From contig DEQW01000001.1 in the NCBI GenBank assembly GCA_002360635.1, positions 413,689-477,688 on the forward strand: a DNA stretch of 64,000 nt. Reading direction: 5' to 3'. The notes under the pieces are model-generated. The model did not search any database, was not told the origin of the DNA, and was given only the letters and a program-made list of their open reading frames with translations. Below, one piece after another: positions 23,845-33,815 of the stretch. Numbering within the stretch: the first letter of the stretch is position 1; the number at the start of each line of letters is the position of its first letter. The translations under genes and the position numbers were made by a program. The stretch is from Flavobacteriaceae bacterium UBA3356 (GTDB taxonomy: Bacteria; Bacteroidota; Bacteroidia; Flavobacteriales; Flavobacteriaceae).

Positions 23845-26800
23845 ATGCTCTCATATATTATCAATTTCAGTATAAAGAACAAGTTTATTGTTCTATTGTT
23901 TACCACTTTCATTGCAGGGTTTGGACTGTACTCATTGTCACAAATTCCCATAGGCGCAGTCCCAGATGTTACAAACAATCAGGTGCAGGTCATCACTACG
24001 TCACGCAATCTGTCCACGCAGGATATGGAGCAATTCATAACCTATCCCGTAGAGTTGGAAATGGCAAACTTGCCTGGCGTGCAAGAGATTCGTTCTGTTT
24101 CAAAATTTGGTTTATCCGTGGTTACCATTGTTTTTGATGATGATATGGGAACCTATTTACCGCGCCAGTTGATTGCCGAAAAAATTAAATCTGCTTCGGA
24201 AAAAATACCTGAAGGTTTTGGTACACCCGAAATGGGGCCTATCACTACAGGCCTGGGAGAAATCTATCAATATATACTCGATGTAGAGCCAGAGTTCAAA
24301 GACCAATACACTGCCAAAGATTTGAGAACCATACAAGATTGGATAGTAAAGCGCCAACTCTCTGGAATCCCTGGCGTGGTAGAAGTAAACACTTGGGGAG
24401 GCTTTTTAAAACAATACGAAGTTGCCATAAATACTGAAAAGCTCAATGCAATGAACGTCACTGCCCAAGATGTTTTTACAGCATTGGAAAAGAACAATAG
24501 TGTGTCTGGTGGTGGTTATATCGAAAAAGTAAATCAGGCGTATTTTATACGTGGCGAAGGTCTGGTTTCTTCATTAGACGATATTAGAAATATTGTGGTT
24601 AAGAATGATGACAACTTTCCCATCTACATTAAAGATGTGGCGAAGGTAGGCTTCGGAAATGCCACACGTTTTGGTGCCATTACAGGGAACGGTGAGGGAG
24701 AAAAGGTACTTGGGCAGGTGATGATGCTCAAGGACGCAAATTCTAAAAAAGTAATTGAAGCTGTAAAAGAACGTGTTGCTGAAATTTCCAAATCCTTACC
24801 AGAAGGCGTTTATATTAATGCCTTTTTAGACCGAAGTGAACTTATTGGAAAAACTACGTTCACGGTAACAGAGAACCTTGTCTTTGGCTTTCTCATCGTC
24901 ATTTTTGTGGTGGTGCTGTTACTTGGAAACATTCGCTCGGGATTGGTCGTTGCTTCTGTAATTCCATTGAGTCTACTGTTTGCTTTGTCGATGATGTATA
25001 TTTTTGGTATAGATGCCAACCTGATGTCTTTAGGTGCTATTGACTTCGGAATCATCATTGACGGTGCCGTAATTATCGTGGAATTTATTGCCTTTCAGAT
25101 TACACAAAAGGCAGATAAAATAAGCGCTTTAGCAAAAGCCAAAAAACAAGTCTTCAAAGATAAAATCACATTTACTGGAGCATCAAAAATGATGAATTCA
25201 GCAATTTTTGGACAACTTATTATTTTAATCGTATTCATCCCAATATTATCCTTGTCTGGTGTAGAGGGTAAAATGTTCAGACCTATGGCATTGACTTTCA
25301 GTTTTGCCTTAATCGGTGCTATGATACTGTGTTTTACCTATGTTCCGGTGGTAGCATCTCTATTCTTAAAACCATCCAAAACCACTGATAAGAACATATC
25401 AGTTCGCTTGATGCGCTGGTTGCAAAATCTATATGACCCGGTCATCCATTGGGCGTTGCATAGTAAGCGTTTGGTGTTAAGCATCGCAGGAATGTTGCTC
25501 GCAATAGCTGTCTATTTGTATGCCACAATGGGAGGCGAATTTGTTCCCACATTAGATGAAGGAGACTTTGTAATACAACCCGTTTTAAAGACAGGTACTT
25601 CGTTAAGTAATACGGTTCAAATCACTACCGAAATCGAAAAAATCCTACTTGACGAATTTCCAGAGGTCAAGCAAGTAGTGACACGTATTGGGGCTGCCGA
25701 AGTACCCACAGACCCGATGTCTATGGAAGAAAGTGATGTAATTATTGTATTGAAGCCAAAAAGCGAATGGGTTTCTGCCAAAAGCAAAGACGAGCTTGCC
25801 AATAAGTTTAAAGAAGCATTGGCAATTATTCCTGGGATGGAAGTGGAATTTACACAACCTATTGAGATGCGTTTTAACGAGTTGATTACAGGCGTACGTG
25901 CAGATATTGCCATTAAGATTTTTGGTGATAACCTTGATATTCTCTCTAAAAAAGGAAATGAAATAGGTGCTTTGATAGAAAACGTTCCAGGTGCGGCAGA
26001 CATATCTGTAGAGAAAATTGTTGGCTTGCCAGAAATGAATGTCAAATTCAATAGAGCTAAAATTGCCCGTTACGGACTCAATATTCAAGACGTTAATGAT
26101 ATGGTGTCAATGGGTTTTGCAGGACGTAGTGCAGGTAGTGTTTTTGAAGGGGAAAAACGTTTTGACCTTGTTGTGAGACTGGATAAACAAAAACGTCAGG
26201 ATATTGAAAATCTAAAGAACCTATATGTGGATTTACCCAATGGCAGTAAAATTCCTTTAAGTGAGTTGGCTGCTATTACCTATCAAAAAGGAGCAGCAAA
26301 AATATCTCGGGATGACACGAGACGCAGAATAGTAGTTGGCATTAATGTGCGTAACCGTGATTTACAATCAGTTGTAGATGATGTTCAGAAGTTAATTAAC
26401 GAGAACATAAGACTTCCTGTGGGTTATACCATCACCTATGGTGGGCAGTTTGAAAATCTTGAGAGCGCCAAGGCCAGATTATTGGTAGCAGTTCCCGTTG
26501 CCCTTATTTTGATTTTTATTTTGCTCTATTTCGCCTTTAAATCGGTTAAGGAGGCCTTAATGATTTATTCTGCTATTCCGCTGGCGGCTGTTGGAGGTGT
26601 TCTTTTACTATGGTTACGAGGCTTACCATTTAGTATTTCAGCAGGAGTTGGCTTCATCGCTTTGTTTGGTATTGCTGTACTCAATGGTATTGTTTTGATT
26701 GAACATTTTAAAGAGCTAAAAAAAGAAGGGAAATTTAGCGACATAAATGAACTCATAAAACAAGGAACAAAGGACCGATTACGAGCTGTTCTTCTTACTG

Positions 26801-28179
26801 CAATGGCAGCAGCTTTAGGGTTCTTGCCTATGGCAATTTCTACGAATGCAGGTGCCGAGGTGCAGCGACCACTCGCAACAGTGGTGATTGGAGGACTGAT
26901 AACCGCAACTATATTAACGCTTGTTGTACTTCCTGTTTTATATGCATATTTCAATAGTCAGAAAAAGGATAGAAAATCTTCAAAAGGAAAGGGTGTTGTG
27001 GGCATTACAGTTGTTTTGTTATTGGTTTCATTGAACCTAAAGGCGCAACAGAACCCTATGACGTTGGAAGAATTAATTCCTTTGGCGATAGAAAACAATG
27101 CAGGGCTTACTGCTAATAAATTAGATGTAGATAAATCAAAAGCACTCGTAAATAGCGCATTCAGTTTTGATAAAACGCAGGTCTATTACGAGTTTGATGA
27201 AAATAATCTTGCGCTGAATAATGAACCACTTCGTGTATTTGGTGTTCAGCAAGATTTTCGTTTTCCGACGGTCTATTTTTCAGAAAAGAAAATGAATCAG
27301 GCTAATGTAGCTATAGTGACCAGTACCTATGCTATTCAGAAAAAAGGCTTGGAGCGCAAAGTAACAAGTGCTTATTACAACTATCAAATTGCAAGAGAAA
27401 AAGAGCGTGTTCTTAAAACCTTGGATAGTTTGTATTCCAGTTTTGCAAACATAGCCGCAAGGCGGTTTGAACTGGGAGAGACCAATTATCTTGAAAAGAT
27501 AACCGCAGCATCAAAACAAAAGCAAATCAACCTCAATTATTTGGAATCTCAGCAAAACGTAGCAGTTGCGTATGGCAGTTTGGCAAAAATTGTACAACCT
27601 AAAGACACGCTTGTAATTGTAAAAGATGCTATGTTGAAAATACCACTAAAAACAATTGACATCAGTTCAAGTGCAGAGCTTCGGTATTATCAAAATAGAG
27701 TATCGCTTATACAACAACAGCGCAAATTAGAAAAGCAACAACTATTACCAGACCTTAGCTTCAATTATTTTCAGGGTACAAATTCTGGCCTTAATAATAC
27801 GCTGTATGGCTATCAAGTAGGTGTAAAGATTCCGTTGCTATTTGGCGGACAGTCTTCTCGAATTAAGGGGGCTGGTATTGCCGAAGAAATAGCAATCGAA
27901 GAATCAAACGAATACAATATTCAGCTAAATGCAAAGTTCAATGCACTCATTCTACAAATGAATCAATTAAGTACAGCACTTGCCTACTATGAAGAGGAAG
28001 GCGCTGCCTTATCTGATGAGATTCTAAAAACAGCCAACGGAAGCTTTAAAAATGGAGAGATAGATTTCTTTCAATATATCCAAAGTCTTGAGAGTGCCTA
28101 TGAAGTGAAATTAGAGTACCTAGACAAATTAAACGAATACAACAACATTGTAATTGACATCAATTACTTAACTCTATAA
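23845..28179 (+). CDS. CzcA/CusA-type heavy-metal RND pump fused to a TolC-like domain
   Basis: The ATG at 23845 gives 1444 residues. Residues 1 to about 1035 are a full HME-RND permease (IPIGAVPDVTNNQVQVITTS at the start, periplasmic loops, 12 membrane segments). The fourth segment has LGAIDFGIIIDGAVIIVE, the DFGxxxDG signature linked to divalent cations such as Zn and Co, unlike the Cu/Ag branch. After a linker and a hydrophobic stretch ending LNLKAQQ near residue 1070, an outer membrane efflux (TolC) domain follows (MTLEELIPLAIENN...). Such fusions are frequent in Bacteroidota. The adaptor gene follows 10 bases on. Confidence 0.93.
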   Translation: MLSYIINFSIKNKFIVLLFTTFIAGFGLYSLSQIPIGAVPDVTNNQVQVITTSRNLSTQDMEQFITYPVELEMANLPGVQEIRSVSKFGLSVVTIVFDDDMGTYLPRQLIAEKIKSASEKIPEGFGTPEMGPITTGLGEIYQYILDVEPEFKDQYTAKDLRTIQDWIVKRQLSGIPGVVEVNTWGGFLKQYEVAINTEKLNAMNVTAQDVFTALEKNNSVSGGGYIEKVNQAYFIRGEGLVSSLDDIRNIVVKNDDNFPIYIKDVAKVGFGNATRFGAITGNGEGEKVLGQVMMLKDANSKKVIEAVKERVAEISKSLPEGVYINAFLDRSELIGKTTFTVTENLVFGFLIVIFVVVLLLGNIRSGLVVASVIPLSLLFALSMMYIFGIDANLMSLGAIDFGIIIDGAVIIVEFIAFQITQKADKISALAKAKKQVFKDKITFTGASKMMNSAIFGQLIILIVFIPILSLSGVEGKMFRPMALTFSFALIGAMILCFTYVPVVASLFLKPSKTTDKNISVRLMRWLQNLYDPVIHWALHSKRLVLSIAGMLLAIAVYLYATMGGEFVPTLDEGDFVIQPVLKTGTSLSNTVQITTEIEKILLDEFPEVKQVVTRIGAAEVPTDPMSMEESDVIIVLKPKSEWVSAKSKDELANKFKEALAIIPGMEVEFTQPIEMRFNELITGVRADIAIKIFGDNLDILSKKGNEIGALIENVPGAADISVEKIVGLPEMNVKFNRAKIARYGLNIQDVNDMVSMGFAGRSAGSVFEGEKRFDLVVRLDKQKRQDIENLKNLYVDLPNGSKIPLSELAAITYQKGAAKISRDDTRRRIVVGINVRNRDLQSVVDDVQKLINENIRLPVGYTITYGGQFENLESAKARLLVAVPVALILIFILLYFAFKSVKEALMIYSAIPLAAVGGVLLLWLRGLPFSISAGVGFIALFGIAVLNGIVLIEHFKELKKEGKFSDINELIKQGTKDRLRAVLLTAMAAALGFLPMAISTNAGAEVQRPLATVVIGGLITATILTLVVLPVLYAYFNSQKKDRKSSKGKGVVGITVVLLLVSLNLKAQQNPMTLEELIPLAIENNAGLTANKLDVDKSKALVNSAFSFDKTQVYYEFDENNLALNNEPLRVFGVQQDFRFPTVYFSEKKMNQANVAIVTSTYAIQKKGLERKVTSAYYNYQIAREKERVLKTLDSLYSSFANIAARRFELGETNYLEKITAASKQKQINLNYLESQQNVAVAYGSLAKIVQPKDTLVIVKDAMLKIPLKTIDISSSAELRYYQNRVSLIQQQRKLEKQQLLPDLSFNYFQGTNSGLNNTLYGYQVGVKIPLLFGGQSSRIKGAGIAEEIAIEESNEYNIQLNAKFNALILQMNQLSTALAYYEEEGAALSDEILKTANGSFKNGEIDFFQYIQSLESAYEVKLEYLDKLNEYNNIVIDINYLTL

Positions 28180-28189
28180 ATCAAAAATT

Positions 28190-29338
28190 ATGCGAGGAAT
28201 ACTATATAAAATGGCAATGATAAGTACGGTACTCACAATGATGGGTTGCGCCGATAAAGAAGACAAAACAGGGCAAGCGGAAATACAAACCGAAGCGAAA
28301 GTAAATAACAACATTTTTGTTTCAAAAGCACAATTTGAAAACAGTAAAATGGCACTGGGCAACATAACAGAAATGTCTTTTCCCATTACCGTACAAACTA
28401 CGGGAATGATAGACGTGCCACCAGAAAATCGAGCAGTAGTTAATGCCACTATGGGTGGCTATATCAAGACCACACCACTTCTAATAGGGGATAACGTTCG
28501 TAAAGGCCAAGCGTTGGTTACTATTGAAAACCCAGAATTTGTAACCTTACAGCAAGACTATATGGAAGTTAATGAACAACTTACCTATTTACAATCTGAA
28601 TATGAAAGGCAAAAAACAATGGTGGCCGAAAACATCACATCACAGAAAAGTTTCCTTCAAGCGGAAAGTGCTTATAAAACTGCCAAGGCTCGTCATAATG
28701 GGTTGCGGAAGCAGTTACAAATGCTCAATATTTCACCATCGAGCGTGGAAGCAGGAAACATCAGTTCTGTTGCGACTATTTATTCACCTATCACAGGCAG
28801 TATTACAAAAGTTAATGTAACCAAAGGAACCTATGTTTCACCAGCAACAGCCATATTGGAAATTGTGGACAATGACCATATTCATTTGGAACTATCGGTA
28901 TTTGAAAAGGACATAATGAAATTAAAAAAGGGACAGCTTATCCATTTCAAAATTCCTGAATCCTCAAATGAAACTTACATAGCAGAAGTACATTTAATAG
29001 GTACAGCCATTGAGGATAATAGAACTATAAAAGTTCACGGGCACTTGGAAAATGAGTCGGAAGCTAATTTTTTGCCAGGAATGTTTGTTGAAGCAGCAAT
29101 TGTTACAGAATCTGCTTTTGCAAAAGCATTTCCGGAAACAGCAGTTGTGAAATCGGAAGACAATCATTTTGTTTTAAAGTTAACCAAAGAAAATGAGAAA
29201 GGATATTATTTTGACCAAGTTGCCGTAAAAGTTGGAAACACCTATAAAGGAAATACTTCTTTAACCGAATATAAAAATATTACCAAAAGTGATAAGATAC
29301 TTTTAAATGGTGCATTCAATCTTATTGCAAATGAGTAA
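28190..29338 (+). CDS. RND periplasmic adaptor lipoprotein (CusB/CzcB-like)
   Basis: The 382-residue protein has a lipobox MMGC at residues 17-20. It has a lipoyl/barrel-sandwich hybrid (GGYIKTTPLLIGDNVRKGQALVTIENPEF) interrupted by a coiled-coil hairpin near 130-170, then IYSPITGSITKVNVTKGTYV and membrane-proximal beta domains. It links the CzcA pump to the outer membrane part. With the fusion gene upstream it forms a complete tripartite metal exporter from two genes. Confidence 0.92.
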   Translation: MRGILYKMAMISTVLTMMGCADKEDKTGQAEIQTEAKVNNNIFVSKAQFENSKMALGNITEMSFPITVQTTGMIDVPPENRAVVNATMGGYIKTTPLLIGDNVRKGQALVTIENPEFVTLQQDYMEVNEQLTYLQSEYERQKTMVAENITSQKSFLQAESAYKTAKARHNGLRKQLQMLNISPSSVEAGNISSVATIYSPITGSITKVNVTKGTYVSPATAILEIVDNDHIHLELSVFEKDIMKLKKGQLIHFKIPESSNETYIAEVHLIGTAIEDNRTIKVHGHLENESEANFLPGMFVEAAIVTESAFAKAFPETAVVKSEDNHFVLKLTKENEKGYYFDQVAVKVGNTYKGNTSLTEYKNITKSDKILLNGAFNLIANE

Positions 29339-29537
29339 TGAGTAAAAAAAATCACATAGGTTGTATGGTATAGCAAATTATCAATAGGCCACCTGTTAGA
29401 ATAAATATGATTTAAAATGATAGAACAAGTAGAAAAACCTCCTTTTCACAATCTTTTACCTACTCGTCAAGTAGTCTAATATGTAAAGTATTTATGCGCT
29501 GCAATGGATGCAGGCATTAGAGATATGAATTTTTTTG

Positions 29538-29561
29538 TACATTTGTTAACCATTTGGTTAA
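29538..29561 (+). promoter_or_regulatory. Promoter and TetR operator
   Basis: The -7 element TACATTTG (29538-29545) is followed at once by the palindrome TTAACCA-TT-TGGTTAA (29546-29561). The TetR-type start codon is 14 bases later. A repressor dimer bound there would block the start of transcription. Confidence 0.75.
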
Positions 29562-29575
29562 ACTATATAGTTAAT

Positions 29576-30190
29576 ATGAAAAAATCAAAAAACGAAAATA
29601 CCGAAGAACAAATTCTGGAAGCTGCAAAAATTGTGTTTCAGGCGAAAGGAATGAATGGTGCACGTATGCAGGAAATAGCCGATGAAGCTGGAATTAATAA
29701 AGCGATGCTTCATTATTATTATCGCAGTAAGCAACTTCTTTTTGAAGCCGTTTTTAAGCAGGCTTTTTCACTCTTGGCACCGCAGTTAAATACCATTTTA
29801 AATGACGATTCTTCCATTGAAGATAAGATTAGAAACTTTACCTCTAACTATACATCTTTTATGATGAAGCATCCCTATCTGCCAAATTTTATCATTCAAG
29901 AGCTCAACAGAAATGAAGATTTTATCCTAAAATTAAAAGATACAACAGGATTTCCCAATCTAGAAAAATTCAAATTAAAAGTAGATGAAGAAATCAACCA
30001 GGGAGTTTTAGTACCAATTGATGCAGACCAGCTGTTCGTCAATATCATTTCGCTCAATATCTTTCCGTTTTTGGGAAAACCATTAATTAAGGCTTTTACA
30101 AATAAAGATGATAGTACATATAAAAACTTCTTAGAAAGTCGTAAGACCGAAGTTGCCAATTTTATTGTCAATTCCATAAAACCTCTATAA
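29576..30190 (+). CDS. TetR/AcrR family repressor
   Basis: The ATG at 29576 gives 204 residues; the frame is open upstream but the operator lies there. The N-terminal HTH reads ILEAAKIVFQAKGMNGARMQ, then EIADEAGINKAMLHYYYRSK, which is the TetR consensus. The C-terminal ligand domain is variable. It heads an operon with TolC (1-base gap), HlyD, OsmC, two ABC ATPases and two permeases. E. coli CecR (YbiH) with YbhGFSR has the same logic, so this may be a functional counterpart. Confidence 0.92.
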   Translation: MKKSKNENTEEQILEAAKIVFQAKGMNGARMQEIADEAGINKAMLHYYYRSKQLLFEAVFKQAFSLLAPQLNTILNDDSSIEDKIRNFTSNYTSFMMKHPYLPNFIIQELNRNEDFILKLKDTTGFPNLEKFKLKVDEEINQGVLVPIDADQLFVNIISLNIFPFLGKPLIKAFTNKDDSTYKNFLESRKTEVANFIVNSIKPL

Positions 30191-30191
30191 T

Positions 30192-31442
30192 ATGAAACGG
30201 TTTATCGTGATTTTAATAACATTGTTTACTCTTCCAGTTGTTGCGCAACAAACCCTGACGCTTCAGGAATGCTATGGTTTGGCAGCTGTAAATTTCCCTT
30301 TGGCAAAACAATCTCAATTGCTCGAAGCCCAAAAACAATTTGATAAAGAAATTATTTCCAACGAAAAATTACCACAGTTAAGTCTGGATGCCCAAGCAAC
30401 TTATCAGTCAGATGTGATTGAAATTCCCATTCCAAATTCAACCATTGAACCACTCAATAAAGACCAATATCGAGCAACACTTTCGGTCAATCAACTTATT
30501 TATAATGGTGGTGCAATAGATGCTTCTTTAGATGTAAAATCTGCACAAATAAAAACAAAGCAAAAGCAAGTTGAAGTCAATTTATATCAATTAAAGCAAC
30601 AAATTAATCAATACTATTTTTCAATTTTACTGGCGCAAGAAACCGATGCGTTATTAAAGGCCAAACAAACACAACTACAATCAAAATTAAGTGAAGTAAA
30701 AATAGGCATTGAGTATGGAGCCGTTTTACCTGCGTCTGATAAGGTTTTGGAGGCCGAATTGTTAAAAATCAATCAGCAATTCATTGAAGTTAAAAGCAAT
30801 AAGATAGTGCTTATCGAATCACTTTCCAATATTATTGGTCAACCCCTGGATACTTCGACCACCTTCCAAAAACCATTGGTACAAACACATATTGATACTG
30901 AGCTGAACAGACCGGAACTCGACCTTTTTCAGCTTAAAAAAGATGAAATTGAAAGCAATAAAGCCTTGATAGCCAAGCAAAACACACCTAAACTACTTGG
31001 TTTTGCCACAGGCGGTTATGGCAATCCCGGTTTAAATATGCTCGACAATTCCTTTCAGCCTTTTTATACTCTGGGTGTCAAACTAAATTGGAACGTATTC
31101 GATTGGAATTCAAACAAAAAGCAGCGTGAATCTTTGTCCATAAATAAAGACATTATAGATACTGAAACCGAAACCTTCAAACTAAATACCAATACCAAAT
31201 TAAACCAGCAACAAAGGGAAATTGAAAAAATTGAGGCCTTTATCACTTCCGATTTGGAGATAATCAACCTTCGAAAAGAGGTGCTTAAATCGGCAGATTC
31301 ACAACTCAAAAACGGTGTCATTACTTCTTCGGCATACATAACTGAGCTTACCAATTTGTATGAAGACGAAAACACTTTGATACAACATAAAATCCAGTTA
31401 CAACTTGCAAAAGCAAATTACAATATCATTAAAGGACAATAA
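30192..31442 (+). CDS. TolC family outer membrane efflux protein
   Basis: The 416-residue protein has a signal peptide ending VVAQQ and the TolC repeats: LTLQECYGLAAVNFPLAKQS, LSVNQLIYNGGAIDASL, and in the second half LGVKLNWNVFDWNSNKKQRE. It makes the outer membrane channel for the ABC exporter encoded by the same operon. Confidence 0.9.
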   Translation: MKRFIVILITLFTLPVVAQQTLTLQECYGLAAVNFPLAKQSQLLEAQKQFDKEIISNEKLPQLSLDAQATYQSDVIEIPIPNSTIEPLNKDQYRATLSVNQLIYNGGAIDASLDVKSAQIKTKQKQVEVNLYQLKQQINQYYFSILLAQETDALLKAKQTQLQSKLSEVKIGIEYGAVLPASDKVLEAELLKINQQFIEVKSNKIVLIESLSNIIGQPLDTSTTFQKPLVQTHIDTELNRPELDLFQLKKDEIESNKALIAKQNTPKLLGFATGGYGNPGLNMLDNSFQPFYTLGVKLNWNVFDWNSNKKQRESLSINKDIIDTETETFKLNTNTKLNQQQREIEKIEAFITSDLEIINLRKEVLKSADSQLKNGVITSSAYITELTNLYEDENTLIQHKIQLQLAKANYNIIKGQ

Positions 31443-31449
31443 AAGACTG

Positions 31450-32352
31450 ATGAAAAACTTCAAACACATATTAGGATTTAGCCTTATAGCATTGTTTTCG
31501 TGTGGAAGCGACAACGGAAAAGCAGACGGTTACGGAAATTTTGAAGCCACAGAAATAACCATTTCGGCAGAAAACAACGGAAAACTGATGCAATTTGATA
31601 TCAAAGAAGGCGATAAACTTGAAAAAGACCAATTCATTGGTTTTATCGATACAATCCCGTTGGCACTAAAGCGCGAACAATTAGAAGTTTCAAAATCTGT
31701 AATTACCTCAAAATCGAAAGGTGTTCTGTCTCAAATCAATGTGTTAAATGCCAAATTAAAAACAGCGAACACCAATAAAACACGGACTGAAAATTTGATT
31801 AAAGGTAATGCTGGTACGCAAAAACAACTGGATGATGTTCAGGGACAAATAGACGTTATCAAAAATCAAATTAGAAGTGTTGAAATCCAAAATGCACCAG
31901 TGGTCAACGAATTGAAAAGTATCGATGTGCAATTAAAACAGATCGACGATCAAATTCAGAAAAGTAAAATCATCAATCCAGTGAACGGTACGGTACTAAC
32001 CAAATACGCAGAACCAGGTGAAATCACTTCCTTTGGAAAACCACTCTATAAAATTGCAGATTTGAGTACGATGCAATTGCGTGTTTATGTAAGCGAAACT
32101 CAATTAGCAAATATCAAAATAGGACAAGAAGTAACCGTAAAAATTGATGATGCAGACACTATGAAATCCTACAAAGGAACAATCAGTTGGATTGCTTCAG
32201 AAGCAGAATTCACACCAAAAATCATTCAAACCAAAGAAGAACGTGTTGCATTGGTATATGCCGTAAAAGTGGATGTGCAGAATGACGGAAGCTTAAAAAT
32301 TGGGATGCCTGCGGAAATGTGGTTTAACAATTCAGAAGAAAAAAAGAAATAA
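31450..32352 (+). CDS. HlyD/YbhG-type membrane fusion lipoprotein
   Basis: The ATG at 31450 is 7 bases after the TolC stop; the longer frame would start inside that gene. The 300-residue product has a lipobox-like FSC at residues 17-19, a split lipoyl domain (ENNGKLMQFDIKEGDKLEKD; INPVNGTVLTKYAEPGEITS) and a long coiled-coil hairpin at about 75-170 (LSQINVLNAKLKTANTNK, GNAGTQKQLDDVQGQID). It bridges the ABC permeases and TolC. Confidence 0.9.
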   Translation: MKNFKHILGFSLIALFSCGSDNGKADGYGNFEATEITISAENNGKLMQFDIKEGDKLEKDQFIGFIDTIPLALKREQLEVSKSVITSKSKGVLSQINVLNAKLKTANTNKTRTENLIKGNAGTQKQLDDVQGQIDVIKNQIRSVEIQNAPVVNELKSIDVQLKQIDDQIQKSKIINPVNGTVLTKYAEPGEITSFGKPLYKIADLSTMQLRVYVSETQLANIKIGQEVTVKIDDADTMKSYKGTISWIASEAEFTPKIIQTKEERVALVYAVKVDVQNDGSLKIGMPAEMWFNNSEEKKK

Positions 32353-32378
32353 AACAAATACAATTTAAACAGAATACC

Positions 32379-32837
32379 ATGGAAAAATACTCTTACAATG
32401 TTAACGTGAATTGGACACAAGACCGAAAAGGGATGATGTGTTCTCCAGAATTAAAAAATAACGAAATCGATGAAACCAATTGCTTGGAAGTGGCAACACC
32501 ACCCGAATTTCCTGGCGGAATGCCACATATTTGGTCGCCAGAACATTTATTCACAGCAGCCGTAAGCGGTTGTTTAATGACCACATTTTTGGCAATTGCA
32601 GATTTTTCAAAATTAGAGTTCATCAGTTTTAAATGTGATTCAAAAGGCATTTTAGAAAAAGTAGATGGCAAATTCGTAATGAGCGAAGTTTTATTATTTC
32701 CAGAAGTTGTTATTACCGACGAATCGAAACGGGAACGTACAGAACGTATTGTGGAAAAAGCAGAAAGGGCCTGTTTGATTTCAAACTCCATTACTTCAAA
32801 GATTATAATGAAAACTAAAATTATCGTTCAAAATTAG
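32379..32837 (+). CDS. OsmC family protein
   Basis: The 152-residue protein has the OsmC/Ohr fold with both redox cysteines: AVSGCLMTTF near residue 66 and KAERACLISNS near 131. Ohr/OsmC enzymes reduce organic hydroperoxides using lipoyl or other dithiols. The long loop ATPPEFPGGMPHIWSPEHLFTAA, in part, matches the family. Its place inside an exporter operon, between adaptor and ATPase genes, suggests the exported compounds cause or accompany peroxide stress. Confidence 0.88.
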   Translation: MEKYSYNVNVNWTQDRKGMMCSPELKNNEIDETNCLEVATPPEFPGGMPHIWSPEHLFTAAVSGCLMTTFLAIADFSKLEFISFKCDSKGILEKVDGKFVMSEVLLFPEVVITDESKRERTERIVEKAERACLISNSITSKIIMKTKIIVQN

Positions 32838-32843
32838 GTATAG

Positions 32844-33746
32844 ATGGGTATTTCGGTTTCCAACATATCAAAATCCTATAAAAAAGTAAAAGCCTTACAG
32901 GACATTTCGTTTAAAGTAAAACCAAATGAACTTTTCGGTCTTATTGGGCCTGATGGTGCAGGTAAAACTACTCTTTTCAGGATTTTAACCACTTTATTGG
33001 TTGCTGATAAAGGAACAGCAAATGTTGCTGGTTTTGATGTGGTTGATGACTACAAAAAGATTCGGAATAATGTTGGCTATATGCCTGGAAAATTCTCATT
33101 ATATCAAGATTTAACAGTTGAAGAAAATCTAAACTTCTTCGCTACCATTTTTGGGACGACAATCCAAGAAAACTACGAGTTGATAAAAGACATTTACGTT
33201 CAGATTGAACCTTTTAAAGACCGTCGTGCTGGCAAACTCTCTGGTGGTATGAAACAAAAACTGGCATTGAGTTGTGCACTTATCCATAAACCAAAAGTGT
33301 TGTTTTTGGATGAGCCGACGACTGGAGTTGACCCAGTTTCCAGAAAAGAATTTTGGGAAATGCTAAAACGATTGCAACAAAAAGGCATCACCATTTTGGT
33401 ATCCACACCCTATATGGATGAAGCCGCTTTATGTGATAGAATTGCACTCATTCAAGATGGGGAAATTTTAGAGATTGACACACCAAAAGCTATAGTAAAA
33501 CATTATCCTAAACAAATTTACAATGTGCGCGCCAACAATATGTACCAGCTAATCAATAGTTTAAATGCATACAAATTCAACCACAGTGTGTACCCTTTTG
33601 GCGAATTTGTTCATTATACAGACAATAGAACAGATTTTAACCTAAAGGAATTAAAGATGTATTTAGAATCTAAAAAGCTTTCCAATATAGAAATTGAAAA
33701 AACCGAAGCCACCATTGAAGACACCTTTATGGAATTGGCAAAATAA
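32844..33746 (+). CDS. ABC transporter ATPase, first half of a YbhF-like pair
   Basis: The 300-residue ATPase has Walker A GPDGAGKTT, Q-loop region MPGKFSLYQDLTVEENL, signature KLSGGMKQKLAL and Walker B VLFLDEPTTGVDP. The last 70 residues form an extra domain (YKFNHSVYPFGEFVHYTDN). In E. coli YbhF two such ATPase domains are fused; here they are separate genes. A 69-base spacer with an inverted repeat separates it from the second ATPase gene. Confidence 0.93.
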   Translation: MGISVSNISKSYKKVKALQDISFKVKPNELFGLIGPDGAGKTTLFRILTTLLVADKGTANVAGFDVVDDYKKIRNNVGYMPGKFSLYQDLTVEENLNFFATIFGTTIQENYELIKDIYVQIEPFKDRRAGKLSGGMKQKLALSCALIHKPKVLFLDEPTTGVDPVSRKEFWEMLKRLQQKGITILVSTPYMDEAALCDRIALIQDGEILEIDTPKAIVKHYPKQIYNVRANNMYQLINSLNAYKFNHSVYPFGEFVHYTDNRTDFNLKELKMYLESKKLSNIEIEKTEATIEDTFMELAK

Positions 33747-33748
33747 AT

Positions 33749-33804
33749 GTCTGTTCGAGCGAAGTGAGTATTATTAAGACTTCTCGACTGCGCTCAATGA
33801 GACA
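33749..33804. repeat. Small inverted-repeat element between two ABC ATPase genes
   Basis: The left arm TGTTCGAGCGAAGTGAGTAT and right arm CTTCTCGACTGCGCTCAATG (continuing GAGACA) are imperfect inverted copies around a short AT-rich centre. Sequences of the form CGAGCGCAGTCGAGAA are common dispersed intergenic palindromes in flavobacteria. Only one copy is in this window. Confidence 0.6.
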
Positions 33805-33815
33805 AAGCAGTAATT

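Noticed and set aside
25617..26088. Long minus-strand frames inside the CzcA-type gene
   Set aside because: They are shadows of the real gene; no start signals and no recognisable protein.
29418..29480. 20-codon leader ORF upstream of the TetR gene
   Set aside because: No promoter in front of it and no sign of an attenuation structure.
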